Assembly (NCBI GenBank): GCA_040388375.1
Contig: JAZKBU010000002.1
Location: forward strand, 141,221-205,220
Source: Bacteroidota bacterium
GTDB taxonomy: Bacteria; Bacteroidota; Bacteroidia; UKL13-3
DNA: 64,000 bases
Direction of reading: 5' to 3'
Shown here piece after piece: positions 8,936 to 18,966 of the stretch. Made by a program: the position numbers and the translations under genes. The notes beneath the pieces are model-generated. The model did no database searches. It saw only the letters and a program-made list of their open reading frames with translations, and had not been told where the DNA came from. Numbering within the stretch: the first letter of the stretch is position 1; each line of letters begins with the position of its first letter.

Positions 8936-11900
8936 ATGAAGAGAACAACTACACTAAAAATTTTTCTTGCCTTTTTGTTTGTAAACTTTGTTTACTATTC
9001 AAATGCCCAGCTTAATTATTTACCCGGAGGGTTTACCATTGCCGCTAATAGTTATGTTGATTTAGGTACGAATGGCAATGTCATTCCTGTGGCAAACAAC
9101 GATGATGCTTTTTCTGCTCCTCAGCCAATTGGCTTTACTTTTAACTTTAACGGAGCTGCATATGACTCATTTGTATTTAGTACTAATGGATTTATTAAAT
9201 TAGGTAGAGACAGCGCTTCTCGTCATTTCTTATTTACAACTTTTGCTCAACCACCATCTAATGGGGTTTTCACATCTGCAACTTTACCTACACCTTTTGC
9301 CAGCGACAGTTCTATGTTATTTGCAATGGGGCAAGATTTATTTGGCGGCTCATCAACTCCTGAATTCAGGGTTTTTACAGATGGTTTTTCTGGCGCACAG
9401 GTTTGTACTATTCAATGGAAAAACGTGAAAGATAAAACACAAGCTTCCACAGCCGGTTTATATGATACCATTAATTTTCAAATAAAACTGTATGAATCAA
9501 CCAATGTGGTAGAATATGTATATGGTAACTGGACAACCACTATTAATCAACCTCTTGTTCGTTTTGCCGCTGTTGGTATAGTTGGTAGCAGTGTAATCAA
9601 TGCTGCTCAAAACTTACATTTGGTAAAAGGTTCTACTATTGGCTGGACCAATACTGTAGCTAACCAAGGCTTTTATTTAAATAATGCTGTAAACTATAGA
9701 AATCCTATTAGTACTCCTGCAGGTCCTGCACCTGTTTCTGGTACTACTTTCAGGTTTACACCAATAACTGCTAACGATGCTTCGGTAAAAGCTATTTACA
9801 CACAAGGAAAAACAACCTTAAACTATTCTATCTCAGATTCTATCAGAGCAAATATTTCAAACAATGGAGTAAGTACATTAACAAGTGTTGTTGTTACACT
9901 AGATATTACTGGTGCGCACTCTTACACTACCACTGCTACTATTCCATCATTAGGTCCTGGTTTAAGCACCAATGTTAGTTTTGCTCCTTTTATACCTACA
10001 AATACAGGTGCTTCGGTTATTACGGTATCGGTTCCTACTGATGATAATAATGCCAACAATACTTTAAGCAATAGCTATTTCGTAAATAATTATGAAATGA
10101 GTTATAGAGATACTTTATTAGCTCACTCAGGTAGTAATGGTATTACTATTCCTAATTTTTGGGGTGCTAAATTTTTTGTTAGTGGCGATGCATTGTTAAC
10201 TACTGTTAGATCTTTTTTAGTTTCAAATGCTGATGCGGTAGGTGATACTGTTTGTGGAATGATACTGGATACATTAGGAAATGTTATAGCCAGATCGGCA
10301 AACAGAATAGTACAAGCTTCTGACCAAGGAACTACTATGAATTTTAATATTCAAGTACCAATATATGTAACCAATAAATCAGTTATTGCCGGAATAGCCG
10401 GAAGTACTGCTGTTAATGGATTAAACTATTTCTTAGGAACTTCTCAAACAGAAAATCCATTCAGAACAAATAATCCTTTTTACTTTCTTACAACAGGAAC
10501 AGCTCTTAGTAATTCAACAGTTGGTACATTTTATGCCCTTCCGGGTGCAACGGGTAATCAAACTACAAGGTTAATGATGGAATGCCATGTTCGCCCGATA
10601 CCACAAATAGAAGTAGGTGTTACGGCAAGCTCTATCTCAACTAAATACAGTGTTCCAACAGGAGTAAGTATTCCTTTCAGAGCTATTGTTAAAAACTATG
10701 GTATGCAAAACCGTCCGGCAGGAATAGCTGTTCGTTACAGCGTTAACAATGGCCCGGTAATTGGACCTATTAATACTACAACGGCTATTGCTCATAACGA
10801 TACTACCAGTGTTTTATTTACCGGTGCCAATGCTATTACTTTTGCAAGTGCAGGTACTTATACTGTTAAAATATTCACTAGCTTAGTAAATGATTCGCTT
10901 GTTGCTAACGATACTTTAATAATCAATTACACTGCTTCTCCGCGCAATACTGTACCTTTCAGAACGTCAGGAGCTACTTTAACAAGCAATTGGACTATTG
11001 ACAATGCAAGCAATGTAACTACTATATGGAAAACAACTTCTTGCGTTATGCCTAATGGTGCTACTAATACTTCTTTCTATGCTGATAACTTTAACTATGT
11101 TAGCAACGGACGTATTGTATCTACTTCGGCTTTTAACTTTACAGGTGTAACCAATCCTACTTTATATTACTCATTGGCACATGCGCCAAAAATATTAAGT
11201 GGCGATGATACATTGGATGTTGAAGTATCAACAGATGGTGGTAGTACTTTTACAGTAGTACAAACTTTAACCAGCCAAACCAGCAACCCTAGTTTAGGTA
11301 CTGCTGCTGCTCAAAGTTCATTCTTCTTACCAAGTTCAGCTTCACAATGGCGTAATGCTACTGTTGATTTATCAGCTTATGCGAATAATGGTTTTGTAAT
11401 GATAGCTTTTAGAAGCAGATCAGGTTTAGGTAATAGTATTTTCCTTAATAACATAAATGTATTAAACCCTCCTTCAACAAACTACCAATCAGTACCTTCT
11501 CCTACTATTTATTCAAGTGGAATTGTAACAGTTAATTACAATACCTCAGTAGGTGCCAGCAATGGTGTTTTAGCTATTTCAGCCTTTAATGGTTCACCTG
11601 TGTTTAGTGCTGCAAGTCCGGTATTTGCAACTAACACAACTGCTACTACAAACAATACTGCTATATTCACGCCTGACGTAATTAGTCCTTCTGCGTGGTT
11701 TACTATTAACTACTCAGGTATTGGAACCGGTAACTTACCAAGCACTGCTCCATTTGACTTAAGTATTAGTACTACTACTATTGGTGGTATTCAAAGTATT
11801 GATAGTTTATATATTGTTAGACGTTCTGAATCAAACGGAAGCTGGATAGCATTAAATACATCAAGAACTTCTACTTTATTAACAGTATACAATATTACTG

Positions 11901-12499
11901 ATTATGGTGATTTTGGTATTGCAAGTAGTGTTGTTGCAAATACTTTACCTGTTTCTTGGTTAAGCTTTAAAGCCAATAAATTAGATAAAAACACTGCACA
12001 ATTAGCTTGGTCAACAGCGCAAGAAATGAATAACAAAGGGTTTGAAATAGAAAGCAGTGTTGATGGCAGAAACTTTAACCGTATTGGTTTTGTTAAAGGT
12101 GCCGGTGTAAGTACTAAAGTAAACAACTATAGCTTTACTGATGCAGCTGTTAATAGCAACGTAGTATTTTACAGATTAAAACAATTGGATTATGACGGTA
12201 AATTTAACTACTCAAATACTATTCAATTAGCTGATGCAATCAATGCTATTGATATGGCTGAAGTATCACCTAATCCATTTGACAATGAGTTAACGGTTAA
12301 ATTAAATGCTACTTCAACCAAACCTGTTCAGGTGGATATTTACAATGCCGATGGTAAATTGGTTAATCAAAGAACTATGGATGCCGTAATAGGTGCAAAT
12401 AATTTCGCCATTGAAGGTGCAAATAATTTACCTAAAGGATTCTATATTTTAAAAGTAAACCAAAACGGAAATACCAAAACATTTAAATTAGTTAAATAA
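8936..12499 (+). CDS. T9SS type A secreted protein, partial paralogue of the upstream gene
   Basis: A 1187-residue exported protein with a signal peptide (about 1-24, ending YYSNA). It shares with the preceding gene the CARDB-like module (GVSTLTSVVVTLDITGAHSY, VSVPTDDNNANN) and a nearly parallel C-terminal region starting at LPVSWLSFKANKL. The last 75 residues (VSPNPFDNEL to GNTKTFKLVK) are a type A T9SS sorting signal. It lacks the LamG domain; around 740-840 it has a jelly-roll-like segment (VDLSAYANNGFVMIAFRSRSG) of the kind seen in secreted beta-sandwich anchors. Its function is unknown; it is likely exported to the cell surface or medium. Confidence 0.9.
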   Translation: MKRTTTLKIFLAFLFVNFVYYSNAQLNYLPGGFTIAANSYVDLGTNGNVIPVANNDDAFSAPQPIGFTFNFNGAAYDSFVFSTNGFIKLGRDSASRHFLFTTFAQPPSNGVFTSATLPTPFASDSSMLFAMGQDLFGGSSTPEFRVFTDGFSGAQVCTIQWKNVKDKTQASTAGLYDTINFQIKLYESTNVVEYVYGNWTTTINQPLVRFAAVGIVGSSVINAAQNLHLVKGSTIGWTNTVANQGFYLNNAVNYRNPISTPAGPAPVSGTTFRFTPITANDASVKAIYTQGKTTLNYSISDSIRANISNNGVSTLTSVVVTLDITGAHSYTTTATIPSLGPGLSTNVSFAPFIPTNTGASVITVSVPTDDNNANNTLSNSYFVNNYEMSYRDTLLAHSGSNGITIPNFWGAKFFVSGDALLTTVRSFLVSNADAVGDTVCGMILDTLGNVIARSANRIVQASDQGTTMNFNIQVPIYVTNKSVIAGIAGSTAVNGLNYFLGTSQTENPFRTNNPFYFLTTGTALSNSTVGTFYALPGATGNQTTRLMMECHVRPIPQIEVGVTASSISTKYSVPTGVSIPFRAIVKNYGMQNRPAGIAVRYSVNNGPVIGPINTTTAIAHNDTTSVLFTGANAITFASAGTYTVKIFTSLVNDSLVANDTLIINYTASPRNTVPFRTSGATLTSNWTIDNASNVTTIWKTTSCVMPNGATNTSFYADNFNYVSNGRIVSTSAFNFTGVTNPTLYYSLAHAPKILSGDDTLDVEVSTDGGSTFTVVQTLTSQTSNPSLGTAAAQSSFFLPSSASQWRNATVDLSAYANNGFVMIAFRSRSGLGNSIFLNNINVLNPPSTNYQSVPSPTIYSSGIVTVNYNTSVGASNGVLAISAFNGSPVFSAASPVFATNTTATTNNTAIFTPDVISPSAWFTINYSGIGTGNLPSTAPFDLSISTTTIGGIQSIDSLYIVRRSESNGSWIALNTSRTSTLLTVYNITDYGDFGIASSVVANTLPVSWLSFKANKLDKNTAQLAWSTAQEMNNKGFEIESSVDGRNFNRIGFVKGAGVSTKVNNYSFTDAAVNSNVVFYRLKQLDYDGKFNYSNTIQLADAINAIDMAEVSPNPFDNELTVKLNATSTKPVQVDIYNADGKLVNQRTMDAVIGANNFAIEGANNLPKGFYILKVNQNGNTKTFKLVK

Positions 12500-12515
12500 T
12501 TTAAGTGAATAAAAG

Positions 12516-12552
12516 AAAAGGCCGCTTTGAAATTTCAAAGCGGCCTTTTTTA
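12516..12552 (+). terminator. Rho-independent terminator after the second T9SS gene
   Basis: A near-perfect palindrome built on AAAAGGCCGCTTTGAAA and its complement, followed by five or more T. It ends the T9SS gene. Confidence 0.9.
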
Positions 12553-12589
12553 TGTTTCATTATTTAACTGTAAAAGCATTTCGTTATAA

Positions 12590-12632
12590 AATAACAAAGG
12601 CTGTTTGAATGATTCAAACAGCCTTTGTTATT
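12590..12632. terminator. perfect 43-base palindrome, terminator of the YceI gene
   Basis: Two 21-base arms are exactly complementary around a single central G at 12611. In the minus-strand direction the core GGCTGTTTGAA hairpin is followed by TTGTTATTTT-like T-rich sequence, so it should terminate the YceI gene, which ends at 12649. It lies only about 40 bp from the opposing terminator of the T9SS gene. Confidence 0.85.
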
Positions 12633-12648
12633 TTAATATTTCTCGGTT

Positions 12649-13182
12649 TTATGCTTGTTTTACCAATTGTATTTCAGCATGTAATTTTACTTCGTTACTT
12701 ACTAAAACACCTCCTGTTTCTAATGCAGCATTCCATGTTAAACCAAAATCTTCACGGTTAATTTTTCCACTTAACGAAAAACCTGCTTTGTTGTTACCCC
12801 AAGGATCTTTTGATACGCCTCCGTACTCTACCTGTAAAGCTACTTTTTTAGTTACATCTTTAATGGTTAAGTCACCTTCTAATTTAAATGTATCTTCATC
12901 TTGTTTTACAAAATTGGTCGATTTAAATGTAATAGCAGGATACTTGTCTTTGTCAAAAAAGTCAGGCGATTGTAAGTGCTGGTCTCTTTGTTCGTTGTTG
13001 GTGTTAATAGATTTTGTTGCTGCTGAAAAATTAATTTTAGCTGTGGTAAAGTCTTCGCCCTCTGTTTCTGCATCTGCTGTAAACTCATTGAAAGAACCTG
13101 AAACATTGGTTAACATCATATGACGAACTTTAAATCCGATTTCGCTGTGTGTAGGGTCTAAGCCCCATTTTGTTGTGCTCAT
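12649..13182 (-). CDS. YceI-family protein (cytoplasmic form)
   Basis: A 177-residue YceI-family lipocalin-like protein. Diagnostic stretches are WGLDPTHSEIGFKVRHMM at the N-terminus, SIDT-like SINTNNEQRDQHLQSPDFFD near 60-75, YPAITFKST, and LSGKINREDFGLTWNAALETGGVLVSNEV near the C-terminus. The family binds isoprenoid-like lipids in a beta-barrel. This copy has no signal peptide, unlike the periplasmic E. coli YceI, so it probably works in the cytoplasm. The ATG start is clear. It is monocistronic, flanked by the palindrome downstream and the kinase gene upstream on the same strand. Confidence 0.93.
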   Translation of the reverse strand: MSTTKWGLDPTHSEIGFKVRHMMLTNVSGSFNEFTADAETEGEDFTTAKINFSAATKSINTNNEQRDQHLQSPDFFDKDKYPAITFKSTNFVKQDEDTFKLEGDLTIKDVTKKVALQVEYGGVSKDPWGNNKAGFSLSGKINREDFGLTWNAALETGGVLVSNEVKLHAEIQLVKQA

Positions 13183-13251
13183 AATTTTTTTAATTTTGAT
13201 TCAAATTAAGGTTGTTTATTTTTATAAAAACATTGATGTAGTTCAATAAAT

Positions 13252-16200
13252 TTATATCGTTTCTAAAAGCAATTTCACTTCTTCATCTATCTGAACAAGC
13301 AGTTGTTCCAACTCCTGGTAGTTAAATTCTGTTTCGTGTTCTATTTTAACAACCAACTTACTTAACAAGGTAAATGAAGCGGATAACGCAATACCATTGT
13401 ACTTATGAGCAGCTTTGGTTAAGGCATCCCAATTCCTGTTGTTTAAATGTCCTTTCAACTCCTTTACCAAACCAGATAAACTTAGTTTTACCAGCTCCAT
13501 AAACCCATTGTAAACTTCCTGATCGTTACCTAAACGCTGCATTAAATCTTTTTTGTAAAAATGTACGGTATTACTTAACTCCTGCTGGGTTACTTTTGAT
13601 CTGTTGAGTAACCATTTATCAATCATTACCTCAACCGTTTCTTTAATTACAGGTTTACTGATATAATCGTCCATTCCTGCTTCAATACATTTTTCCTTCT
13701 CTCCTTTTACGGTACCCGCTGTTAATGCTATAATCGGAATACGTTTTTTTACTTCCAACAGGCGTATGGCTTTTGTTGCTTCGTACCCGTTCATATCGGG
13801 CATTTGCACATCCATAAAAACTATATCGGGCATTTCATTGGTATATATTTCAATGGCTTCGTTTCCATTTTTAGCTTCAAATATTTGTGACTGTGGCAGC
13901 ACATTATTGATTATTATTTTAGCTAAAAACATATTCACGGTATTATCATCGGCCACTAAAATTTTTAAATTAGGATATGCTTTTACTTCAACCTCTAAGG
14001 TTTTACTTTCAGATGTGGCTAATAGCTTATTGGTGTTTTTAGGACTCAACTTAGAAAGGGTATCGAACAACTGTTGTATTTTAATAGGTTTAACTATGCG
14101 TTGTGCAACGTTTAACTCTTTACAGGCTATATTAATCGTTTCATCATCGGACGAGCTGTAGAGCAAAATAATAGGCTGCTGCCCACCTTCTACATTTTTA
14201 CTGTTTCTAATATTTCTGATTGTTTCTATACCATCCATTTCGGGCATATTAAAGTCCATCAGAATAGCATCGTATATTTTACCTGAATCTATAAGCGCTA
14301 CGGCTTGTTTACCACTCTCTGCCAAATCGGTTCCAATTTGTTTCATGGCTAACATATCCTGTAAAATTAAACGGTTATTGGTATTGTCATCTACCACCAG
14401 AATATTTTCAAAATAATCGAGGTTTTCCCATACTATAGGCTCTCCCCTCATGGCTTTAAACGTTACATCAAAGTAAAAAACACTTCCTACACCAACTTCA
14501 CTTTTCAACTGTAATTTACTATCCATTAAGGCCAGTAATTTGTTTGATATGGTTAAACCTAAACCTGTACCACCAAACCTGCGTGTAGTAGAGGCATCTT
14601 CCTGTGCAAATGCTTCAAATATTTTTTGTTGGTTAGCAGGTAAAATACCAATACCGGTATCTCTTACCGAAAACCTGAATACAATATCTCCATCTATTAC
14701 TTTTGATAATGTTTCAACCTTTAATTCTATTTCGCCTTTCTGTGTAAATTTAATGGCATTGCCCAATAAGTTTACCAGTACTTGCCTTAACCTTATTCCA
14801 TCAGCCCAAATAAAACGAGGTACTTCGGGCGATATATTTAAAAGCATTTCCAGCTTTTTTTGATGGGCTTGAAAAGTAACCACATCAGCCACTTGGTCGG
14901 CAATTTCCAGCAAATCTATTTTACTTAATTCTAACTCCAGCTTGCCTGCTTCTATCTTTGAAAAATCTAAAATATCGTTGATAATATCGAGTAAAGAATT
15001 GGCGGACTGAAACACGGCCGACATGTATTGGTACTGCGTTACATCTAAATTTGTTTTCATTAACAAATCGGTAAAACCAATTACACCATTTAAAGGTGTA
15101 CGTATTTCGTGACTCATATTGGCCAAAAACTCTGACTTGGCTTTGCTCGCTTCTTCGGCCTGTTGTTTTGCTTTTATTAACTCTTGTTGTTGGCCTTTTC
15201 GCTGGGTAATATCTCTGACTATAGCCTGAATTACTTTTTCTCCATCTAACTCTAGAGCTATTAAAAGCACTTCGGTTGGAAATTCCTCTCCTGTATCTAA
15301 TCGTTTATGGCGCCATTCAAAACTGCATATATCTTTGGCTAAGGCCAGTTTCATATATCTGTTGGAAAGTTCTTTTGAAGGGCGGTCGTTTGCTTGAAAC
15401 AATGGAGAAACATCATCCAGTGTCAGCTTGCAAAACTCTTCTACCGAAGGGCAGCCAAACATTTTTAAGGTAGTTATATTACAATCAAAAAAACCTTTGC
15501 TATTGATTAACGCAACGGAATCGCTGGTTGAATTATACAAGGTTTTAAATTTAGATTCTGAACGCAATAAATCCTGCTCAGCCATTTTCAAATCAGTAAT
15601 ATCAACAGCTATTCCCAAAAAGCCAATAATATCACCATTGGTATTTTTTCGGGCTGTTATTACCAATTGAACAGGGAATGAAGAACCATCTTTTCTAAAA
15701 TAAGTCCACTCCCTGGTTTCGTTCTGTCCTTGTTTGGCGTATTCATGAAATACATCAATGCCTTCTATAGGATAACCAAATATTTGGGTTAACTCTTTAC
15801 CTCGTGCTATTACTTCTTCTTCTTTGTGAATAATGGATGGTGTTGTTTTGCCAATTACTTCTTCGGCCTTATAACCCAAAAGGTTTTCAGCACCTGCATT
15901 AAAATGAGTTATGTATCCGTTTAAATCTGTACCAATAATGGAAACCTCTGTAGTTGCGGCCATTAAGGTATTCATTTGAATATACATTTCGTCTGCCGCA
16001 ATCCTACTTTCTTTTTCTCTCTGTATGTCTTGAAAAGTTCCAAATATTCTTACACAAATACCATCAACCATTTCCGGATTACCAATGGCTTTTACCCATC
16101 TGTCGTTTCCTTTTGCTGTTACTATTTGTACTTCCTGTTCAAAGGCCTCCCCTTTTTCAATAGCATTTTTTACTAGCTGTGTTATTAGGTCTCGGCTTTT

Positions 16201-17223
16201 ACCTTGCTTATAAAAATTAATTCCTTGTGCCAGCGTTGGTTCAAAGTCCGGGTCGGCTTCATGAATTTCTTTGGTAACCGGTGACCATGATATAGTTTGC
16301 TTTAACAAATCGGCTTCCCAACCCCCTACTCGTGCTACTCTGCTTGCTGTTTCAAGCATTTCTCGGATTTTCACCAATTCTTTTTCTGTTTCTATCTGTG
16401 GGGTAATATCCCTTGCTATGGCAAATAAATTTCCTGTTGAAGTATCAGGCGTAGCTACCCATTGAAAAAATTTAAATAAACCTGATTTTGTTTTAAACCT
16501 GTTTACAAAATTGATTGTTTTAACTCCTTGTGATAAAGTTTCTATTTCGCGCAAGGTTGCTGCTATATCATCAGTATGTATAAAGCTTAAAAATGAATTG
16601 GCCAGTAACTCTTCTTCGCTCCACTCTAGGGTTTTAACAAAAGCCGGGTTTATTTTTTTAAAATACCCGTCAAGGCCTGCCACACAAATCATATCTGTAG
16701 ACAAGTTGAATAAACGTTCTAAATTATGTAATTCTATTTTTTCCTTACGCGATATAATTTGAGCTGTTACTTCTTTGGATAAAATATCAAGTGCTTCTAT
16801 CTGGTTTGGGGTTAATTTATTAGGCACTCTATCTATTACACATAGGGTTCCTAAAGCATAACCATCATTATCAATTAAAGGGTAACCGGCATAAAATCTT
16901 ATATTAGGATCGCCTGTAACAAACGGATTATTAACAAAGCGTTTATCCTTTGTAGCATCTTCAACCTCCATTAAATCTTTATCCATAATGGCATACTGGC
17001 AAAAGGATGTATTCCTGTCGGTAGACACAACATCTAAACCTATTTTCGATTTAATCCATTGGCGGTTTTCTTCAATTAAAGTTACCAATGAAATGGGTAC
17101 GCCACATATTAATGAGGCCAATTTGGTCAATCTGTCAAACTCAATTTCGCTACCGGTATCTAATATATTATAACTCTTTAAAGCTTTGATTCGCTCCGTT
17201 TCGTTATGTGGAATAGGTTCCAT
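13252..17223 (-). CDS. hybrid sensor histidine kinase: GAF-PAS(x4)-HisKA-HATPase-REC-REC-HPt
   Basis: A 1323-residue soluble signalling protein with no membrane segments. Approximate order: GAF domain (1-165), four PAS/PAC units (168-680), HisKA with the phospho-His in FLANMSHEIRTPLNG (about 704), HATPase (N box VNLLGNAIKF near 820), first receiver (VVDDN near 940, acceptor Asp in ILMDFNMP near 988), second receiver (VADDN near 1086, Asp in VFMDVQMPDMNG near 1136) and a C-terminal HPt-like domain (His in AAHKYNG near 1272). It contains a complete internal phosphorelay, but no output domain or adjacent response regulator is seen, so the target is unknown. The signal is presumably cytoplasmic (small ligand or redox). 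Confidence 0.93.
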   Translation of the reverse strand: MEPIPHNETERIKALKSYNILDTGSEIEFDRLTKLASLICGVPISLVTLIEENRQWIKSKIGLDVVSTDRNTSFCQYAIMDKDLMEVEDATKDKRFVNNPFVTGDPNIRFYAGYPLIDNDGYALGTLCVIDRVPNKLTPNQIEALDILSKEVTAQIISRKEKIELHNLERLFNLSTDMICVAGLDGYFKKINPAFVKTLEWSEEELLANSFLSFIHTDDIAATLREIETLSQGVKTINFVNRFKTKSGLFKFFQWVATPDTSTGNLFAIARDITPQIETEKELVKIREMLETASRVARVGGWEADLLKQTISWSPVTKEIHEADPDFEPTLAQGINFYKQGKSRDLITQLVKNAIEKGEAFEQEVQIVTAKGNDRWVKAIGNPEMVDGICVRIFGTFQDIQREKESRIAADEMYIQMNTLMAATTEVSIIGTDLNGYITHFNAGAENLLGYKAEEVIGKTTPSIIHKEEEVIARGKELTQIFGYPIEGIDVFHEYAKQGQNETREWTYFRKDGSSFPVQLVITARKNTNGDIIGFLGIAVDITDLKMAEQDLLRSESKFKTLYNSTSDSVALINSKGFFDCNITTLKMFGCPSVEEFCKLTLDDVSPLFQANDRPSKELSNRYMKLALAKDICSFEWRHKRLDTGEEFPTEVLLIALELDGEKVIQAIVRDITQRKGQQQELIKAKQQAEEASKAKSEFLANMSHEIRTPLNGVIGFTDLLMKTNLDVTQYQYMSAVFQSANSLLDIINDILDFSKIEAGKLELELSKIDLLEIADQVADVVTFQAHQKKLEMLLNISPEVPRFIWADGIRLRQVLVNLLGNAIKFTQKGEIELKVETLSKVIDGDIVFRFSVRDTGIGILPANQQKIFEAFAQEDASTTRRFGGTGLGLTISNKLLALMDSKLQLKSEVGVGSVFYFDVTFKAMRGEPIVWENLDYFENILVVDDNTNNRLILQDMLAMKQIGTDLAESGKQAVALIDSGKIYDAILMDFNMPEMDGIETIRNIRNSKNVEGGQQPIILLYSSSDDETINIACKELNVAQRIVKPIKIQQLFDTLSKLSPKNTNKLLATSESKTLEVEVKAYPNLKILVADDNTVNMFLAKIIINNVLPQSQIFEAKNGNEAIEIYTNEMPDIVFMDVQMPDMNGYEATKAIRLLEVKKRIPIIALTAGTVKGEKEKCIEAGMDDYISKPVIKETVEVMIDKWLLNRSKVTQQELSNTVHFYKKDLMQRLGNDQEVYNGFMELVKLSLSGLVKELKGHLNNRNWDALTKAAHKYNGIALSASFTLLSKLVVKIEHETEFNYQELEQLLVQIDEEVKLLLETI

Positions 17224-17498
17224 AAATTTTAAAATAATAAATGCAAATTATAGATTTAAAAACTGATTTAAGGGTTTATTCCACCAACTACTTAAACAAA
17301 ATAACAACCGCTTAAACACTTTTTTAGCAATAATAGATAAAATTCAGTACTTATAAGCTAATAAATTTACTCTTTTCTAAAGGTATTGGGCTTGCGTAAA
17401 CTGCCTATCAATTTTTTGTTAAGTAATGCAACATAAATGAATTAAGAAAACAGCAAATAATAAATAAAGCCACAAAACGGCCAATACAATATTGCTGC

Positions 17499-18014
17499 TT
17501 AATTCATGTTTCTATCGCCATATTTTTTAACGCGCTTGCGTTTATGTATTGTTTGGTTTTTTAACTCTTTTGATATAACGCTTATGCTTCCATCTTTTTC
17601 AAGCATAACCAACTCGGCCTGTTCTACCTTTTCTAAACCATGCTCACGTACCACTGCTTCTAACTCTTCCATGGTTAATTTCTGCGCCCTTAAATGGTCG
17701 GCATTTATAAAGCCTTTATACACCAACATAACGGGTTGGCCTTCTAAGATGTTACTAAACAACTTACTCCTGAACGAAATAATTTTTATGAGGTAGTTTA
17801 ATAAAAACAAAGTAAGGGCTGCCAATAAACCTCCCTGAAGTGAGGTATCTTCGCCTACCATAGCATTTTGCACGGCATTGCTTATTAATAAAATCAACAC
17901 TAAATCGGTAATGCTTAACTGCGAAAGTTCTTTCTTGCCAAACAAGCGAATGGCTAAAATAATAAATACGTAAACTGCTAATGAACGTAACACAATTTCA
18001 AGAAATGGATTCAT
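17499..18014 (-). CDS. DUF421 (YetF-family) membrane protein
   Basis: A 171-residue protein with two or three N-terminal membrane helices (about 1-75) followed by a small cytoplasmic domain. Family marks are IRLFGKKELSQLSITDLVLILLISNAVQNAM and the C-terminal GQPVMLVYKGFINADHLRAQKLTMEELEAVVREHG. The YetF/DUF421 family is widespread, with roles suggested around spores or stress in Bacillus; the function here is unknown. The 275 bp between it and the kinase gene hold nothing I recognise. Confidence 0.9.
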   Translation of the reverse strand: MNPFLEIVLRSLAVYVFIILAIRLFGKKELSQLSITDLVLILLISNAVQNAMVGEDTSLQGGLLAALTLFLLNYLIKIISFRSKLFSNILEGQPVMLVYKGFINADHLRAQKLTMEELEAVVREHGLEKVEQAELVMLEKDGSISVISKELKNQTIHKRKRVKKYGDRNMN

Positions 18015-18115
18015 ATTAATTTATATTTTTAGGTATGGTACTTTTCAAAATGACATTTTTCAAATAGGATTATTACCATTTCTTACACTTATTTTGCAGC
18101 CCAAACATACATAAA

Positions 18116-18877
18116 ATGACAAATAAAATAGCATTTATAACCGGTGCTTCGGCAGGTATAGGAGAAGCAGTTGCACGCAAGCTTGCAGCGCAAGGATATA
18201 ACTTAATTTTAAACGCCCGCAGAAAAGAAAAAATTGAAAATTTAGCTACTGAATTAACAGGTAGCTATGGAATAAAAACATTGCCTTTGGTATTTGATGT
18301 AAGAAAGCATGATGAGGTAAAAACAGCTATTGAATCCCTACCCAACGATTGGAAAAATATTGATGTTTTAATAAACAATGCCGGTTTGGCAAGTGGCTTG
18401 GCTCCCATTTTTGAAGGCGATTTAACTGATTGGGAAGCCATGATTGACACTAACTTTAAAGGTTTACTGTACGTATCAAGATATATTTTACCCATTATGA
18501 AAAACAATGCCAGTGGACACGTTATCAATATTGGTTCTATAGCCGCAAAAGAGGTTTATGCCAATGGCAATGTATACTGTGCTACCAAACACGCTGTAGA
18601 CGCATTGAATAAAGCTATGCGTATTGAATTAGCTCCGTTCGGTGTTAAAGTTACAGCCATACATCCTGGTGCTGTTGAAACTGAATTTTCTATTGTTCGT
18701 TTTCATGGTGATGAAGAAAAGGCAAAAAAAGTATACGAAGGTTTTGAAAACCTGATAGCTACTGATATAGCGGAAGCTATTGAGTTTTGTATAAACCGTC
18801 CGTTTAGAGTAAACATTAATGAGCTGATAATTATGCCAACGGCACAACCAATAGCCTCTATTATAAACAGAAAATAA
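18116..18877 (+). CDS. SDR-family NADP-dependent oxidoreductase (YdfG-like)
   Basis: A 253-residue classical SDR: TGASAGIG at residues 9-16, NARRKEK after strand 2 (Arg pair typical of NADP preference), NNAG near 87-90, catalytic Ser in INIGSIAAKE near 140, and YCATKHA (Tyr-Lys) near 153-157. The closest subgroup by memory is the YdfG / 3-hydroxy acid (serine, allothreonine) dehydrogenase group, which shares the KH AVDALNKAMRIEL helix and the TAIHPGAVETEFS loop. The exact substrate is inferred only. It is followed after 89 bp by the ABC permease gene on the same strand. Confidence 0.92.
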   Translation: MTNKIAFITGASAGIGEAVARKLAAQGYNLILNARRKEKIENLATELTGSYGIKTLPLVFDVRKHDEVKTAIESLPNDWKNIDVLINNAGLASGLAPIFEGDLTDWEAMIDTNFKGLLYVSRYILPIMKNNASGHVINIGSIAAKEVYANGNVYCATKHAVDALNKAMRIELAPFGVKVTAIHPGAVETEFSIVRFHGDEEKAKKVYEGFENLIATDIAEAIEFCINRPFRVNINELIIMPTAQPIASIINRK

Positions 18878-18937
18878 TACGATAATTACTTTTTTATAAA
18901 CGGCAAAATTTAGTGCTGTTTTTGTTGGGCATGTTGC

Positions 18938-18945
18938 TATGTTTG
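18938..18945 (+). promoter_or_regulatory. candidate -7 promoter element for the ABC permease gene
   Basis: TATGTTTG matches the Bacteroidota -7 consensus TAnnTTTG and lies 21 bases before the ATG at 18967. I see no well spaced TTG -33 element, so this is a weak call. Confidence 0.4.
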
Positions 18946-18966
18946 CAACGCTAAAATGACTTATGA

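Noticed and set aside
12605..13123. 172-codon open frame on the plus strand
   Set aside because: It is exactly antisense to the YceI gene, which has clear family motifs; the plus-strand protein has no recognisable domain and a composition of an antisense frame.
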